Of a DNA stretch of 64,000 nt, positions 36,101 through 45,888 are shown piece after piece. The position numbers were made by a program, and so were the translations under genes. The DNA lies in NCBI GenBank assembly GCA_010093685.1, contig MU006225.1, positions 626,507 to 690,506 of the forward strand, given 5' to 3'. The notes under the pieces were generated by a model. It was given only the letters and a program-made list of their open reading frames with translations, did no database searches and was not told where the DNA came from. This DNA comes from Ophiobolus disseminans. Taxonomy: Eukaryota; Ascomycota; Dothideomycetes; Pleosporales; Phaeosphaeriaceae. The first letter of the stretch is position 1. Each line of letters opens with the position of its first letter.

Positions 36101-38778
36101 ACGCCAGTGGCAACTCTTTCGCATATCGAGGCTACCACGAGACTGCTTGGATTATCAATCGCTTCGCTCATGTCGCACGAAAGCACAATCTTCCTGAAGT
36201 GTGCATCAATCAGCTCGGTCGCATCTACACTCTGCCCAACATTGAGATTCAAGAAGCTTTTCTGAAGTTACGAGAGCAGGCCAAGTGTCACTACCAGATC
36301 CGAGCCGACCTGAACAGCGGTCTGGACGTGATCAACAACACGAACCTTAACTACTTCGGTCCGCAACAGAAGGCGGAGTTCTACACCTTGAAGGGCATGT
36401 TCCTTGCCAAACTTGGACAGAAGAACGAAGCTGGTGAAGCTTTCGGTACTGCGCTGTACTTCGATATTAAGTTGCCGAAGGCTTGGGCGGAGTGGGGCCG
36501 CTACAATGATATGTTATTCAAGGAGGAGCCACAGAACCTGGAGCGGGCAGAGGCAGCACTCAGCTGCTACCTCGAAGCTGCAAGCCAGTTCAAGAACGCC
36601 AAGTCAAGAAAACTTCTCGGACGCGTGCTGTGGCTACTTAGCTTGGACAATCCGGAACGCAAATTGGCTGAGAAGTTTGAAGAGTTCAAGGGTGACACAC
36701 CGGCATGGTACTGGATCACGTACATTCCACAGCTGCTGAACAGCTTGTCGCGACAAGAGGCGCCAATTGCGCGGTCAATCCTTGGAAAACTGGCTAAGAC
36801 CTACCCGCAAGCACTGTACTGCCATCTGCGAACGACGCGAGAAGATATGGTGGTACTCAAGAAGAACCATGAGCAGCAACAAGCAAAAGAGAAGGCAGCA
36901 AAGGCGAAGCAACAGGGCCAAGGCTCACCTGCTGTCAAGCAAGGATCACCGGATAACCGACCGGGCTCCAGCGGCAACCGACCGGCATCTGCTAGTGGAG
37001 ACAACAAAGCGGTCGTCAATGGCACTCCAAGCGGTACCGTCAAGACAGAAGGTGGGCAACAAGGCAGTCCAATGGTCACCACAGGCCCAGCAGGCGATAC
37101 ACCTCCAGCGCCCAAGAAGCCCTGGGATCATGTCGAGGAGATTAGTGCGATCCTGAAGACGGCGTTCCCTCTACTGGCTCTCTCGATGGAGACGATGCTC
37201 GACCAGATACAGAAGAACTTCAAGTGCCCTCCGGACGAAGACGCGTACAGGCTCATCGTGGCGTTGTTGAACGATGGTCTCTCGTATGTCGGGCGCCAAC
37301 CGAACCTCTATGCTCGCGAGATTAAGCTTCCCACGTCGACCGAAGCAAACATCACTCGCTTCGCAGAGTCTGTACTTCCGCCGCATATCCGCAAAGCGTT
37401 TGAGCGGGACTTTGTAACGAATAAACCCACTATGTATGAGTATATTCAGAAGCTGCGTACCTGGCGCAATCGCTTTGAGGAGAGGCTTGATCGCAGGAAG
37501 CTCAGCGTACCTCTTGAGACGTACACGCATCAGCTCAGCGAGTTCCGTTTCCTCAAGTTTGATGACGTGGAGGTGCCTGGACAGTACCTGCAACATCGGG
37601 ACAAGAACTCGGACTTTGTTCGCATTGAACGCTTTCTTCCGGACATTGAACTGGTTCGAGGCATTGGCATATGTCACCGGCGTCTTAAGATTCGCGGGCA
37701 TGATGGCAGCGTCCATCCTTTTGCCATTCAGTTCCCAGCAGCTCGAAGCTCTCGACGTGAAGAGCGCATCTTGCAGCTATTCCGTATCTTCAACGGTATC
37801 TTGGCGAAGAGGAAAGAGTCGAGGCGGAGAAATTTGCAGTTCCATCTTCCACTCATGGTGCCCATCACGCCGAGTGTGCGCATGGTACAGGATGACGCGA
37901 GCTACATGAGCATGCAAGGCATCTACGAAGACTACTGCCGCAAGAACAGTATTAATAAGGACGAGCCAGTTCTCTTTAGCATCGAGAAGCTGCGCGCGCT
38001 CCAACCGGTGAGTTTTATATACGATGGATCCGGAGATCCGTCACTCCCCTCCGGCAAAAAGGTGATAACTGATGGTGATCAGAAAAACATTGACCACGCA
38101 AACTCCATTCGTCTCGAGACCTTTGCTGCTGTGCAAGAGAAATACGTCCCGCCTACTATTCTGCAGGACTTCTTCCGCGCCACGTTCCCGCACTTCTCGG
38201 ACTTCTGGCTCTTCCGCCGCACACTCTCATATCAACTTGCGGCGTTAACGTTCATGACGTACGTTATGCACATGAACACACGCTTCCCGCAGAAAATGAG
38301 CATCTCGCGCGCCACGGGCCACGTCTGGGGTTCCGAACTCATCCCTAGCATGGCAGTCGGAAAGCCCATTCTCCACAACTCTGAGCCCGTGCCCTTCCGC
38401 CTGACGCCCAACCTCCAAACCATGATGGGCCCGCTCAACATGGAAGGCATCTTCGCGCCCGCGGTCATGACCGTCGCGCGCTCGCTCATCGAACCCGAGG
38501 GCGACTCTAATCTGGAGATGCAGCTCAGCATCTTCATGCGCGACGAGATGAATCACTGGTTCACCAGCCAGCATAAGGCCAGTCAACTCACGCCCGAGGT
38601 GCTCAGGGAGAGTGTGCAGAGTAACAGCGAAATGGTGGTTAAGCGCGCCAGTGCGCTGGGTAATCTGCCCACGGGACAGAATTTGCCGGCGAATCAGACG
38701 GTGGTGGATCTTGTGGCCGTGGCCGTCGATCCGAGGAAGTTGAGCGCGATGGATCCGCTTTGGATGGGTTATTTGTAG
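27199..38778 (+). CDS. TRA1: TRA1, PIKK-family pseudokinase scaffold of SAGA and NuA4
   Basis: About 3.8 thousand residues; the activator-binding subunit of the SAGA and NuA4 acetyltransferase complexes (TRRAP homologue). Exon 1 (27199-27253, MASHNFEAMAAKLDDPNS) joins by a 90-bp intron (27254-27343; branch site CTAAC at 27315) to GTQAIDIRDNIESYC. HEAT-repeat solenoid fills about 1-2650; the FAT domain begins near NLDALLEIYSGLQEDDLFYG (about 2665). A Gln/Gly/Ser/Pro-rich linker (about 3197-3277) precedes the PI3K-like domain (from about 3440). The FATC tail ends DPLWMGYL. The kinase-like domain lacks the canonical catalytic and DFG motifs: the equivalent region reads LTFMTYVMHMNTRFPQK, as expected for Tra1. 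A stop-free 75-nt stretch (38008-38082) has intron signals; removing it gives 3804 residues and a better fit to the family, keeping it gives 3829. Confidence 0.97.
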
Positions 38779-39708
38779 GGACTTGAAATGGAGAGCGAGA
38801 TATGTTTTTGGAGTGTTTATTTTGTGAAAGCGAGGCGTTTGGCCGGAAGGATTTAGGACTCAGGATGGGTCTCCTGCAGTTGATTTGTTTGTTTGTATTT
38901 ATAGCGTCATGGGAGTGTAGGATTTTCTTTTTTTTTCTCATTAGTGCTTGAGATGCACGGTTTCGTTGGGCGGAATAGTTTACATCAACATCAACGTCGG
39001 TTGTCAATAAAAGACATCACACTTCATTACATCCCTAAACTATCCTCCTCGCAAGTCCCGTCGCACACCTCATAACTTCCAACCCCCACCCGGCTAATCA
39101 TCGGAACAATTCCACCCCTTTCATCTCAGCCCTGAAACATGTTTCCACAACACCCACGACTCAGTCCCGGCTTCCGGCATCCCGCGCACGGCACTTCATC
39201 TCCACGCTAATCAATCTGACTCGATGCCCTGTGTGGTTGCAACGAACGCAGTAAAGCGCTATCGGCAGATGTGTTCCAGACCTGGCGTCTGAATGGGGCG
39301 AGAGCTGAGCTTTGCGGCAAGCCTTTTTGGTGAGATTAAGTGCAGATGCAGGATGGGGATGTGTGGATGATGGGGTATGGTTTTGTGTATGTATAGGAAG
39401 AGGAGGATTGAAGGGTTTGATGGTGTGGGTGAGTGTGAAATAGGTCACTGAGTATATATTTCGGCATACAATTGGAACGAAGGATAAGTTTCGACACCTT
39501 TGAGCCCGGGGTAAGCACCAACGAACAAGAGATTGACGAAGGATCGGATCACCACAGGGATGCCGGATAGTGCTTGCACATCTGGAGATATGTACTCCAC
39601 CACATCCTCTCTGCCTCTCAAGCTTCTTGTCCATCGCCTTGCAGTCATTCGTTTCCGATCTTCTTCTTTTCCAGTCACTCATTCCTGCTGAGCAGGTCTC
39701 CTTTCACC
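38779..39708. other. Intergenic, TRA1 3' side and GH28 promoter
   Basis: 930 bp between two plus-strand genes. An AT-rich 3' UTR with a T9 run lies near 38929-38937. The distal part is the GH28 promoter with a CT-rich leader ending at 39708. A 173-codon minus-strand frame (39161-39682) covers this promoter but has no recognisable domain. Confidence 0.4.
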
Positions 39709-41160
39709 ATGCATTTCTCTTCCTTCATCATCGCAACTGCAGCGATCTTACCCACAGCTCTCGCCCAATTGTCGGGCAAAGTCGGCCCTTTGACTTCTCA
39801 TGCTACTAAAACTGCGAAGAAGACTTGCAATGTATTGAACTATGGGGCCAAAGCCGACAAAACGACTGATATTGGTCCCGCGCTCCTGTCGGCTTTCGCA
39901 GCTTGCAAAGCTGGTGGTACAGTCGTTGTCCCTGCTGGTGACTATGCAATGAAGACGTGGGTCACGTTTGAGGGCGGCAAAACGTGGGCACTTCAACTCG
40001 ATGGCATCATTTATCGCACTGGGACGGGAGCAGGGAATATGTTGTTCGTGCGCAATGCGAATGATTTTGAAATGTTTAGCAGCACTGGCAAGGGAGCAGT
40101 TCAAGGTTGGTTAACCCGCATCTCAGACCTTCGTGCATGTTGTTAATGTCTTCCTCAGGAAATGGCTTCGAAGACCACAAAAATGGCAAGCGCGACGGCG
40201 CGCGTCTCCTACGTATTGAGAAAACGAACAACTTCTCTGTTCACGACATCATCCTCGTCGATGCGCCCATGTTCCACTTCGTCATGTCAACCGTTACAAA
40301 TGGAGAAGCATATAACATGGCCATTCGCGGCGGAGATTGGGGCGGTCTCGACGGCGTAGATGTTTGGGGCACAAATATCTGGATCCACGACGTATGTTTC
40401 CCAACACTCAAAGCAATCACCTTTAAACCTAGCACACCGTATACTAACACCTACCCAGATCACAGTAACAAACAAAGACGAGTGCGTAACAGTAAAGTCC
40501 CCTAGCCAAAACATCCTCATCGAAAACATCCACTGCAACTCCTCCGGCGGGTGCGCGATCGGCTCCCTCGGCGCCGACACAGCCATCTCCTCCGTCACAT
40601 ACCGCAACATCTACACCTGGAAGTCCAACCAAATGATGATGATCAAGTCCTTCGGCGGCAGCGGCTACGTCGAAGACATGCGCTTCGAAAACTTCATCGG
40701 CCACTCCAACGCCTGGAACCTCGACATCGACCAGTACTGGGCCAGCATGAAGGAACTTGCCGGCGACGGCGTCAAGCTATCCAACCTCACATTCAGCAAC
40801 TGGAAAGGCACTGTCGCGAACGGCGCGCAGCGTGGCCCGGTGAAAGTCGTGTGTGCGGACAAGGCGCCGTGCACGGATATTAATATCGAGGATTTGGCCA
40901 TGTGGACGGAGACGGGCAGCAAGAATACGTATCAGTGCCGGTCGGGGTATGGGAAGGGGTTTTGTCTAAAGAGTGGGACGGGAGGGGCGTATGCGGCCAC
41001 GACGAGTACGCAGACTACGGCGCCGACGGGGTATAGTGCGCCGAGCATGAAGGAAGATCTTAAGACGGCTTTTGGGACGGCGAGTAGTATTCCGATTCCG
41101 ACGATGCAGGCGAGCTTTTATCCGGGTGTGGCGCCGGTGAGTAAGTTGGCGGGGCAGTAG
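39709..41160 (+). CDS. Secreted rhamnogalacturonan hydrolase (GH28, rhamnogalacturonase A type)
   Basis: 443-residue pectin-degrading glycoside hydrolase that cleaves the rhamnogalacturonan I backbone. A signal peptide (MHFSSFIIATAAILPTALAQ) is followed by NVLNYGAKADKTTDIGPALL, the usual start of the GH28 right-handed beta-helix. Introns: 40106-40158 (53 bp) and 40392-40458 (67 bp), both in phase. Active-site region: GLDGVDVWGTNIWIHD with D197 and D200, then TVTNKDECVTVKS with D217 and E218, and GGCAIGSLGAD. The absence of the polygalacturonase GHG and RIK motifs and the presence of DECVTVKSP, FIGHSNAWNLDIDQYW and APCTDINIEDLAMWTE point to rhamnogalacturonase rather than polygalacturonase. 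Cys pairs in the C-terminal part (VVCADKAPC, QCRSGYGKGFC) are as in the family. A Thr/Ser-rich tail of about 60 residues has no domain. It suggests use of plant cell-wall material. Confidence 0.92.
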
Positions 41161-41499
41161 GGGAGAGAGGGTGTTAAGACTTTTCTTGTATATATTCTGT
41201 TCACATTTAAAGCAGGTCTGAGAGTTGCAATAATCCTATTCGGATCGTGTTATGTACTACATTTTGTAACATGATATATTTTTAATTCGTCTAATGACTG
41301 AGGTCTCCATTCGTCTAATGACTGAGGTCTCCAAGACCTTTTGATTACTGAGAACTTACGTAGATACTCGCTAGCCTTTCCTGGGTCTAAATATCCTATC
41401 TCGCTGTTGTAACTAGATCGTTGAAATGCGGTAAATCAGCTAGTCTGACTTTCACAACAACGATACAAAACCTCCTCACCCAGTAATGTCATCAGCTTC
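41161..41499. other. Convergent intergenic region with tandem repeat
   Basis: 339 bp between the GH28 gene (+) and the kinase gene (-), AT-rich, holding both 3' UTRs and the 24-bp duplication listed separately. Confidence 0.4.
41285..41332. repeat. Perfect 24-bp tandem duplication
   Basis: Two identical copies of a 24-bp unit (starting attcgtctaatg and ending gaggtctcc) abut at 41285-41308 and 41309-41332, with no mismatch. Its location between two convergent 3' ends suggests a neutral slippage or repair product. Confidence 0.9.
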
Positions 41500-42441
41500 T
41501 CAACCAGGCAAAGCCCAAGACGGCAACTCCGCTCCATCATCCGACCGACCGTTCCACCAGCTCTGATACCGTCGCCACACGAGCGCGGGCAGCTCTTGGA
41601 CACAAGGGCGGTCACGCGGTCTATACTCCGTGAAATTCTTCACGGTCTTGATCATCTCCTTGGACGCGTAAGCGCTAGTAAGTGGATTCTGCTCCGGAGG
41701 TTCCTGCGAACGAGCAGCAAGGCACATAACAATCAGGCCGAGCGTGTAAACATCGCTGCGATCAGAAAACCCAGGACACTCTGGTGGAATCCATGCTCCA
41801 TCAGTGGGAGGAACAACACCAGGCGCACCTGCACCAGCACGAACTTGCTTGCCTGTGACAGCGCAGCCAAAATCGCCCAGCAATACAGTCGGGTGCCGTG
41901 TGCGTCCCATTTGGACAGAGTCAGACCACGTCAGGAATATGTTTGAGGGCTTGAGATCGCGATGCACGATCGGATCCCAACCGCTTCTCCATGAAATAGG
42001 CTCACCGCGCATTGCCTTCTTGCGAATCTCACGAGAGTCTCGGCCGGTTTGCAGATGTGCGAGGCCAACCGAACAATCCCAGAGGACTTTCCAGACGAAG
42101 CTTTCGTCAGCGAGGCCGGTACAGCGGCGGGCATAGCGACCGATGAGCGCGTCGAGAGAGCCAAGCTCGGCGTGCTGGAGGTAGACGGAACCGTAGCCTG
42201 TGCTGCAGCAGGCAAGGTCGTAATCTTTACAATCTACAATGTTGGGTTGGAGGCCGCATCGTAGCATTACGTTAATCTCAGGGTCGATGTGGCGATGCTT
42301 GACTGCGTCGGGCTTTACGCGTTTCTCGATGTATGTCTTTCCTGTCCGTTTGTGGCGGACTACGATAATGCCGAGATTGTGGGCGCCACCCTCTTGCTGT
42401 GTGGCAGCGCATAGAGGTGTGAATTTTGATCGGGCAGACAT
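41500..42441 (-). CDS. Divergent Ser/Thr protein kinase, NEK-like fungal type
   Basis: Intronless, 313 residues, nearly all kinase domain. The glycine loop is degenerate (QEGGAHNLGIIVV, 16-28). The ATP-binding lysine is probably K40 in TYIEKRV and the alpha-C glutamate E55 in DPEINVML. The catalytic loop is intact, HRDLKPSNIFL (160-170), and so is the magnesium motif DFG (190-192). The APE motif is PPE in WIPPECPGFSDRSD and the F-helix aspartate is D230 in DVYTLGLIV. Overall order and spacing resemble the small NIMA-related kinases expanded in Pezizomycotina. Catalytic residues are present, so activity is plausible despite the poor glycine loop. It lies head-to-tail with the ankyrin gene upstream on the same strand. 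The substrate is unknown, and no regulatory domain is attached. Confidence 0.85.
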   Translation of the reverse strand: MSARSKFTPLCAATQQEGGAHNLGIIVVRHKRTGKTYIEKRVKPDAVKHRHIDPEINVMLRCGLQPNIVDCKDYDLACCSTGYGSVYLQHAELGSLDALIGRYARRCTGLADESFVWKVLWDCSVGLAHLQTGRDSREIRKKAMRGEPISWRSGWDPIVHRDLKPSNIFLTWSDSVQMGRTRHPTVLLGDFGCAVTGKQVRAGAGAPGVVPPTDGAWIPPECPGFSDRSDVYTLGLIVMCLAARSQEPPEQNPLTSAYASKEMIKTVKNFTEYRPRDRPCVQELPALVWRRYQSWWNGRSDDGAELPSWALPG

Positions 42442-42744
42442 GTTTGCTATTAGGACCGGTTACAGTTGTGGCTGTGGTTGTGCGCACCGAAAGTAGTAAT
42501 GGGAAGCTGTACAAAGATATGCAGTAAGAAGATAAAGTTATGGGCTTCAATTTAAAATGACCAGAAGAACCTGACGCTGTGAAGTCATTTATCAGACTGC
42601 GTGATACTGTCACCGTGATAGAGACAAAAACGCGAAATCTTGAAGTGAACGATTTCAGATTGTGAGCGCACTTGTGGTAGGTCGATGTTCTTGTTCCATG
42701 TACAACGTGTGTGTCAAAACGTTCAATGCTGAAAGCGTTCAATG
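42442..42744. other. Intergenic, kinase promoter and ankyrin-gene 3' side
   Basis: 303 bp between two minus-strand genes. It must hold the kinase promoter; an AT-rich segment (42515-42560) with TTTAAA on the + strand near 42551 may be a core promoter element. No gene seen. Confidence 0.35.
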
Positions 42745-43995
42745 TCAAGACACACCGCCTTGCTGTGGTGTTGGTACACAACCCTTCTCTTTCAGGAGCT
42801 TCACGATATCAGTGTGGCCATGCGACAGCGCTTCATCGATAGGACTGAGCCCCTGATCACTATAGGTCGTCAAATCCGCTCCATGCTCAAGAAGAAGGTC
42901 GGCAAGCTCGAAAGGACCATTGCGACACGCCACCTGTATTGGCGTCCGTTTGCACCCACAATTACAAGCCTCCGACGCATCTGCACCACTTTCAAGCAGC
43001 AATTTGGCGGCTTTCACGCTGGCGTTCTTGACCGCTTGATACAAAGGTCCCCAGCCGTTGTTCTCGCATGAGGATATGGGCGCTCCTTTCTCTATCAAAA
43101 ATTTGACAACCTCAGGGTGTTCGCTGGCTGCTGCACAGAGCAAAGGCGCCCAGCCTTCGTTGGTAGGATTGTTGACGTCTGCACCGTGCTCGACAAGGTA
43201 TTGCACGACGTCGAGATAGCCTTTGCAAGCTGCCGCATTCAGCGGGGTCCATCCGTCGTTGTTCTTCTGCTCCAAATCGAGCTCAGCGTCTCGCTCAACA
43301 AACCACTTTACAACGTCAAGATGGCCGTGACACGCAGCTGAGTAAAACGGAGTGGAACCATCGTTTGAAGGCAATGCGATGTCAGCCCCGAGATCGGAAA
43401 GTAGTTTGACAATTTCCAGATGCCCGCGAAAACATGCAGAGCGAAATGGCGTTGTGTTATTATGACTCGGAACTGCGATATCGGGTGCGGCGCCATGTTC
43501 CAAAAGCAGCTCTACGATCCTAATATGGCCCTGACGTGCTGCACTATTCAGCGGAGTTAGGGCACCGTCTGTCTTGGCCGATACGTCTAAGCCAAGTTGG
43601 AGCAAAAACTTGACCACCTCAACGTGGCCATTTTCAGCAGCCAAGAAGAGTGGGGACTTGCTAAATTGGTCACAGATCTTTGGGTCGGCTCCTTTTTCGA
43701 GGAGCAACTTGAGAGTTGAAAGTTGTCCTTGGCTGGCCGCCACTGAAAATGCAGTGCGGCCTTCTTGTTCGCTGTCGTTGATCTTCGCGCCGTGCTGTAA
43801 TGCCAGATGAAGCGTCCTGTGATTTCCGGACTGTGCAGACCACATCAACGCTGTGAGGCAATCGTCGGTATACAACGGCTTGATGTATATGTCCCGGAGT
43901 CGCTGATTGACTGCGCATAATCTGGCTCGACATTGCTGTGATAGATGGGTTGCTATCTGAAGATGTAGTTCGGTCGGTAATTGAATGATATGCAT
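42745..43995 (-). CDS. F-box-like ankyrin repeat protein
   Basis: 416 residues, no intron. The first in-frame ATG is at 43995. The N-terminus (MHIIQLPTELHLQIATHLSQ ... ARLCAVNQRLRDIY) is an F-box-like motif. Ten to eleven ankyrin repeats follow, with the usual spacing of about 33 residues: GNHRTLHLALQHGAKIN, GQLSTLKLLLEKGADPK, GHVEVVKFLLQLGLDVS, GHIRIVELLLEHGAAPD, GHLEIVKLLSDLGADIA, GHLDVVKWFVERDAELD, GYLDVVQYLVEHGADVN, HPEVVKFLIEKGAPIS, ASVKAAKLLLESGADAS, GPFELADLLLEHGADLT and GHTDIVKLLKEKGCVPT. F-box plus ankyrin suggests an SCF ubiquitin-ligase substrate receptor, but Skp1 binding is inference. Such proteins are numerous and fast-evolving in filamentous fungi. The neighbours, a small kinase and a broken F-box-like gene, support an accessory block. 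Confidence 0.85.
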   Translation of the reverse strand: MHIIQLPTELHLQIATHLSQQCRARLCAVNQRLRDIYIKPLYTDDCLTALMWSAQSGNHRTLHLALQHGAKINDSEQEGRTAFSVAASQGQLSTLKLLLEKGADPKICDQFSKSPLFLAAENGHVEVVKFLLQLGLDVSAKTDGALTPLNSAARQGHIRIVELLLEHGAAPDIAVPSHNNTTPFRSACFRGHLEIVKLLSDLGADIALPSNDGSTPFYSAACHGHLDVVKWFVERDAELDLEQKNNDGWTPLNAAACKGYLDVVQYLVEHGADVNNPTNEGWAPLLCAAASEHPEVVKFLIEKGAPISSCENNGWGPLYQAVKNASVKAAKLLLESGADASEACNCGCKRTPIQVACRNGPFELADLLLEHGADLTTYSDQGLSPIDEALSHGHTDIVKLLKEKGCVPTPQQGGVS

Positions 43996-44016
43996 TTTCA
44001 GACTGGTGATGATCAA

Positions 44017-44877
44017 AATTCAGATGGGAAACGACCTCAAGGCGGTATTTGGGCAAAGTAAAGGGATAAAAGTTGAACTGTACACGATGGAAGGTGGACA
44101 TAGAGGGTGGCGCTGAAGCAGCCGCGACTCATTGCCAAGCAAAATACAGGAACTAGGCGGAAACAAGCTAGTGCTGACCAGCACCCCGCCACTCTTGCTC
44201 TAGAAAGGACCTCTGAAGACTTGCTTTAATGCTTTTATACAAGACTTGATCATGTAGTCCATATCTCACAACCAAGCCTTAAGCCTTCGAATGATTCACC
44301 TCACACTTCTTCTCTACTATCGATTAGACTCTCACTCCCCATCTTCCCACCTACATCACTTGATCCGTGCGGCTTGGTCTGCTGGTTGAACTCTATATTC
44401 TCGCCGCTACGCTGCTCTGAGGTGTCTGGAGTGTTGCTCTGCCCCACGTTGCGTACTTTCATGCGACAATTGGTCAACATAAACAGATCGTGAATGTACC
44501 TTGTCGACTGTCCCACCAGTCGATATGGACGATGACGTTGCACTGCAGTCTTTCGTCGGCACGTTGAGGTCATCTCTGGTGGCACTCTCATTACCCGGAT
44601 TGACGGGATTGGACGGTTGGGTTTCAAAGGAGTCTTATCGGTGAGAGAACATTGTGGACTTGTGAGAAGGTGGTATCTTAGAAGAGGACCATAGAGATTG
44701 CAAATATCGACAAACTGTGACTTTCATGACGTTGTGCAGGCATTGTTACCGGACCTGGTATATAGGAATGGCAAAGCGAATGCTGTGAGCGAAGTAAAGA
44801 ACGAGGACATGGACTTTTGCGACGATACAACAACACTAGGATCAAATCTGCCGTTACAATGTCAAATTTCACTGTTT
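44017..44877. other. Intergenic, ankyrin-gene promoter side
   Basis: 860 bp between the ankyrin gene and the broken F-box-like gene, both minus strand. A 108-codon minus frame (44301-44627) lacks domains or a convincing splice pattern and is not called. No repeat seen. Confidence 0.35.
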
Positions 44878-45888
44878 TCACTGAAAAGTGGGAGTGGGAA
44901 GAAAAATCAACTCAACTGCACATCGCTTCCGTATCAACTTTTCCTTCCGACAAATCATCTCCTGTTCGATTTCTTCATCATCTCCATCTCTGGACTCATA
45001 TTCGTGCTCGGAAGCTGCGGAGGTTGAATGGTGGGTCTCGATAGCATATCCGTCTTCGAAATGATCATCGTGCTTAATGTCATCCAGATGACTGAAGAAC
45101 CTCTTTGTTTGGAGGAGGCCCTCAGTTCCCTTATTTGTCCAGAGTGCATCTTCAACTGGAACGAGACCAGACTTGAAGTCCAAGGTCAGTTTCCAGTCCG
45201 CTCCTATACCTGCAGCTGATCTTGAGATCCATGCTGACTCAATCGGTTGGGGCTTGGCTTTGAGTAGGAAGTGGCACCTAGCAGACGTAAAGGTTCCCCA
45301 TATCCCATCGAAGTATGTTTTAGTATCGCAGCCCTGGCATGTTCCATAATCGAGTACAAGGCGGTTAACGTGCTGAAAATCCCGGAATGTGCCTCGCACA
45401 GGTCGACCTAAGCTTTGGAAGAAGTATTCGAACTCCATGTTTTGCTTGTAAATGTTCCAGGTGATGTCTGACCATGCGTTCTTGATGCGTAGACTGATGG
45501 ATGATCAGGGCGAAGAGAACACTTGTCGAAGGCTTAGAGCAGCTGCTTTCATACATGCGATTGTTCCGTCCCATTCTGGGACTACAGGCAGAGTAATGGA
45601 AGGTCGCGCCTGCTCAGCCTCCACGTTGAGATTAGGCTGTACGCCAATGCTGAGACGCCCCTTCTGGTGCCCAGTTGCCTCCCACTCATAATGTGCGTGC
45701 AATAGTGGCTTTAACTTTGTGACGTATTCCGCTTCAAGCTCCGCACGAATTTGGCGAGAAGCGAGATAGCGACCAGAAATGGTTGATACCGTGCCTTCAG
45801 CCGAGCACACCACGAGAAGTATTCAGTACACCTCCAGTCGCAGCTCGGTAGGCATGCCAAGGAGCCCGCCAGATTGTGTGTCGCTCAT
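44878..45888 (-). pseudogene. F-box-like gene interrupted by two in-frame TGA codons
   Basis: One reading frame runs from the ATG at 45888 to the TGA at 44878 but is broken by TGA at 45823-45825 and again at 45505-45507. The three pieces keep the same phase. The first piece ends GGLLGMPTELRLEVY, the start of a fungal F-box-like motif; the second opens ILLVVCSAEG and contains ASRQIRAELEAEY, the usual CRQIRAE-type continuation, then a Pro/Ala-rich segment with LPVVPEWDGTIACMKAAALS; the third includes IKNAWSDITWNIYKQNMEFE and ends acidic. The first stop follows EVY where relatives usually have Arg, so CGA to TGA is a simple explanation. The second could be excised by a minimal 42-nt intron (45478-45519, GTGTTC...AAG), so only the first stop is firmly disabling. 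Function unknown. Confidence 0.6.

Noticed and set aside
39161..39682. 173-codon minus-strand open frame upstream of the GH28 gene
   Set aside because: No domain, His/Thr/Pro-biased composition, and it overlaps the GH28 promoter and leader on the opposite strand.
44301..44627. 108-codon minus-strand frame
   Set aside because: No domain, no clear splice sites or leader; likely chance.
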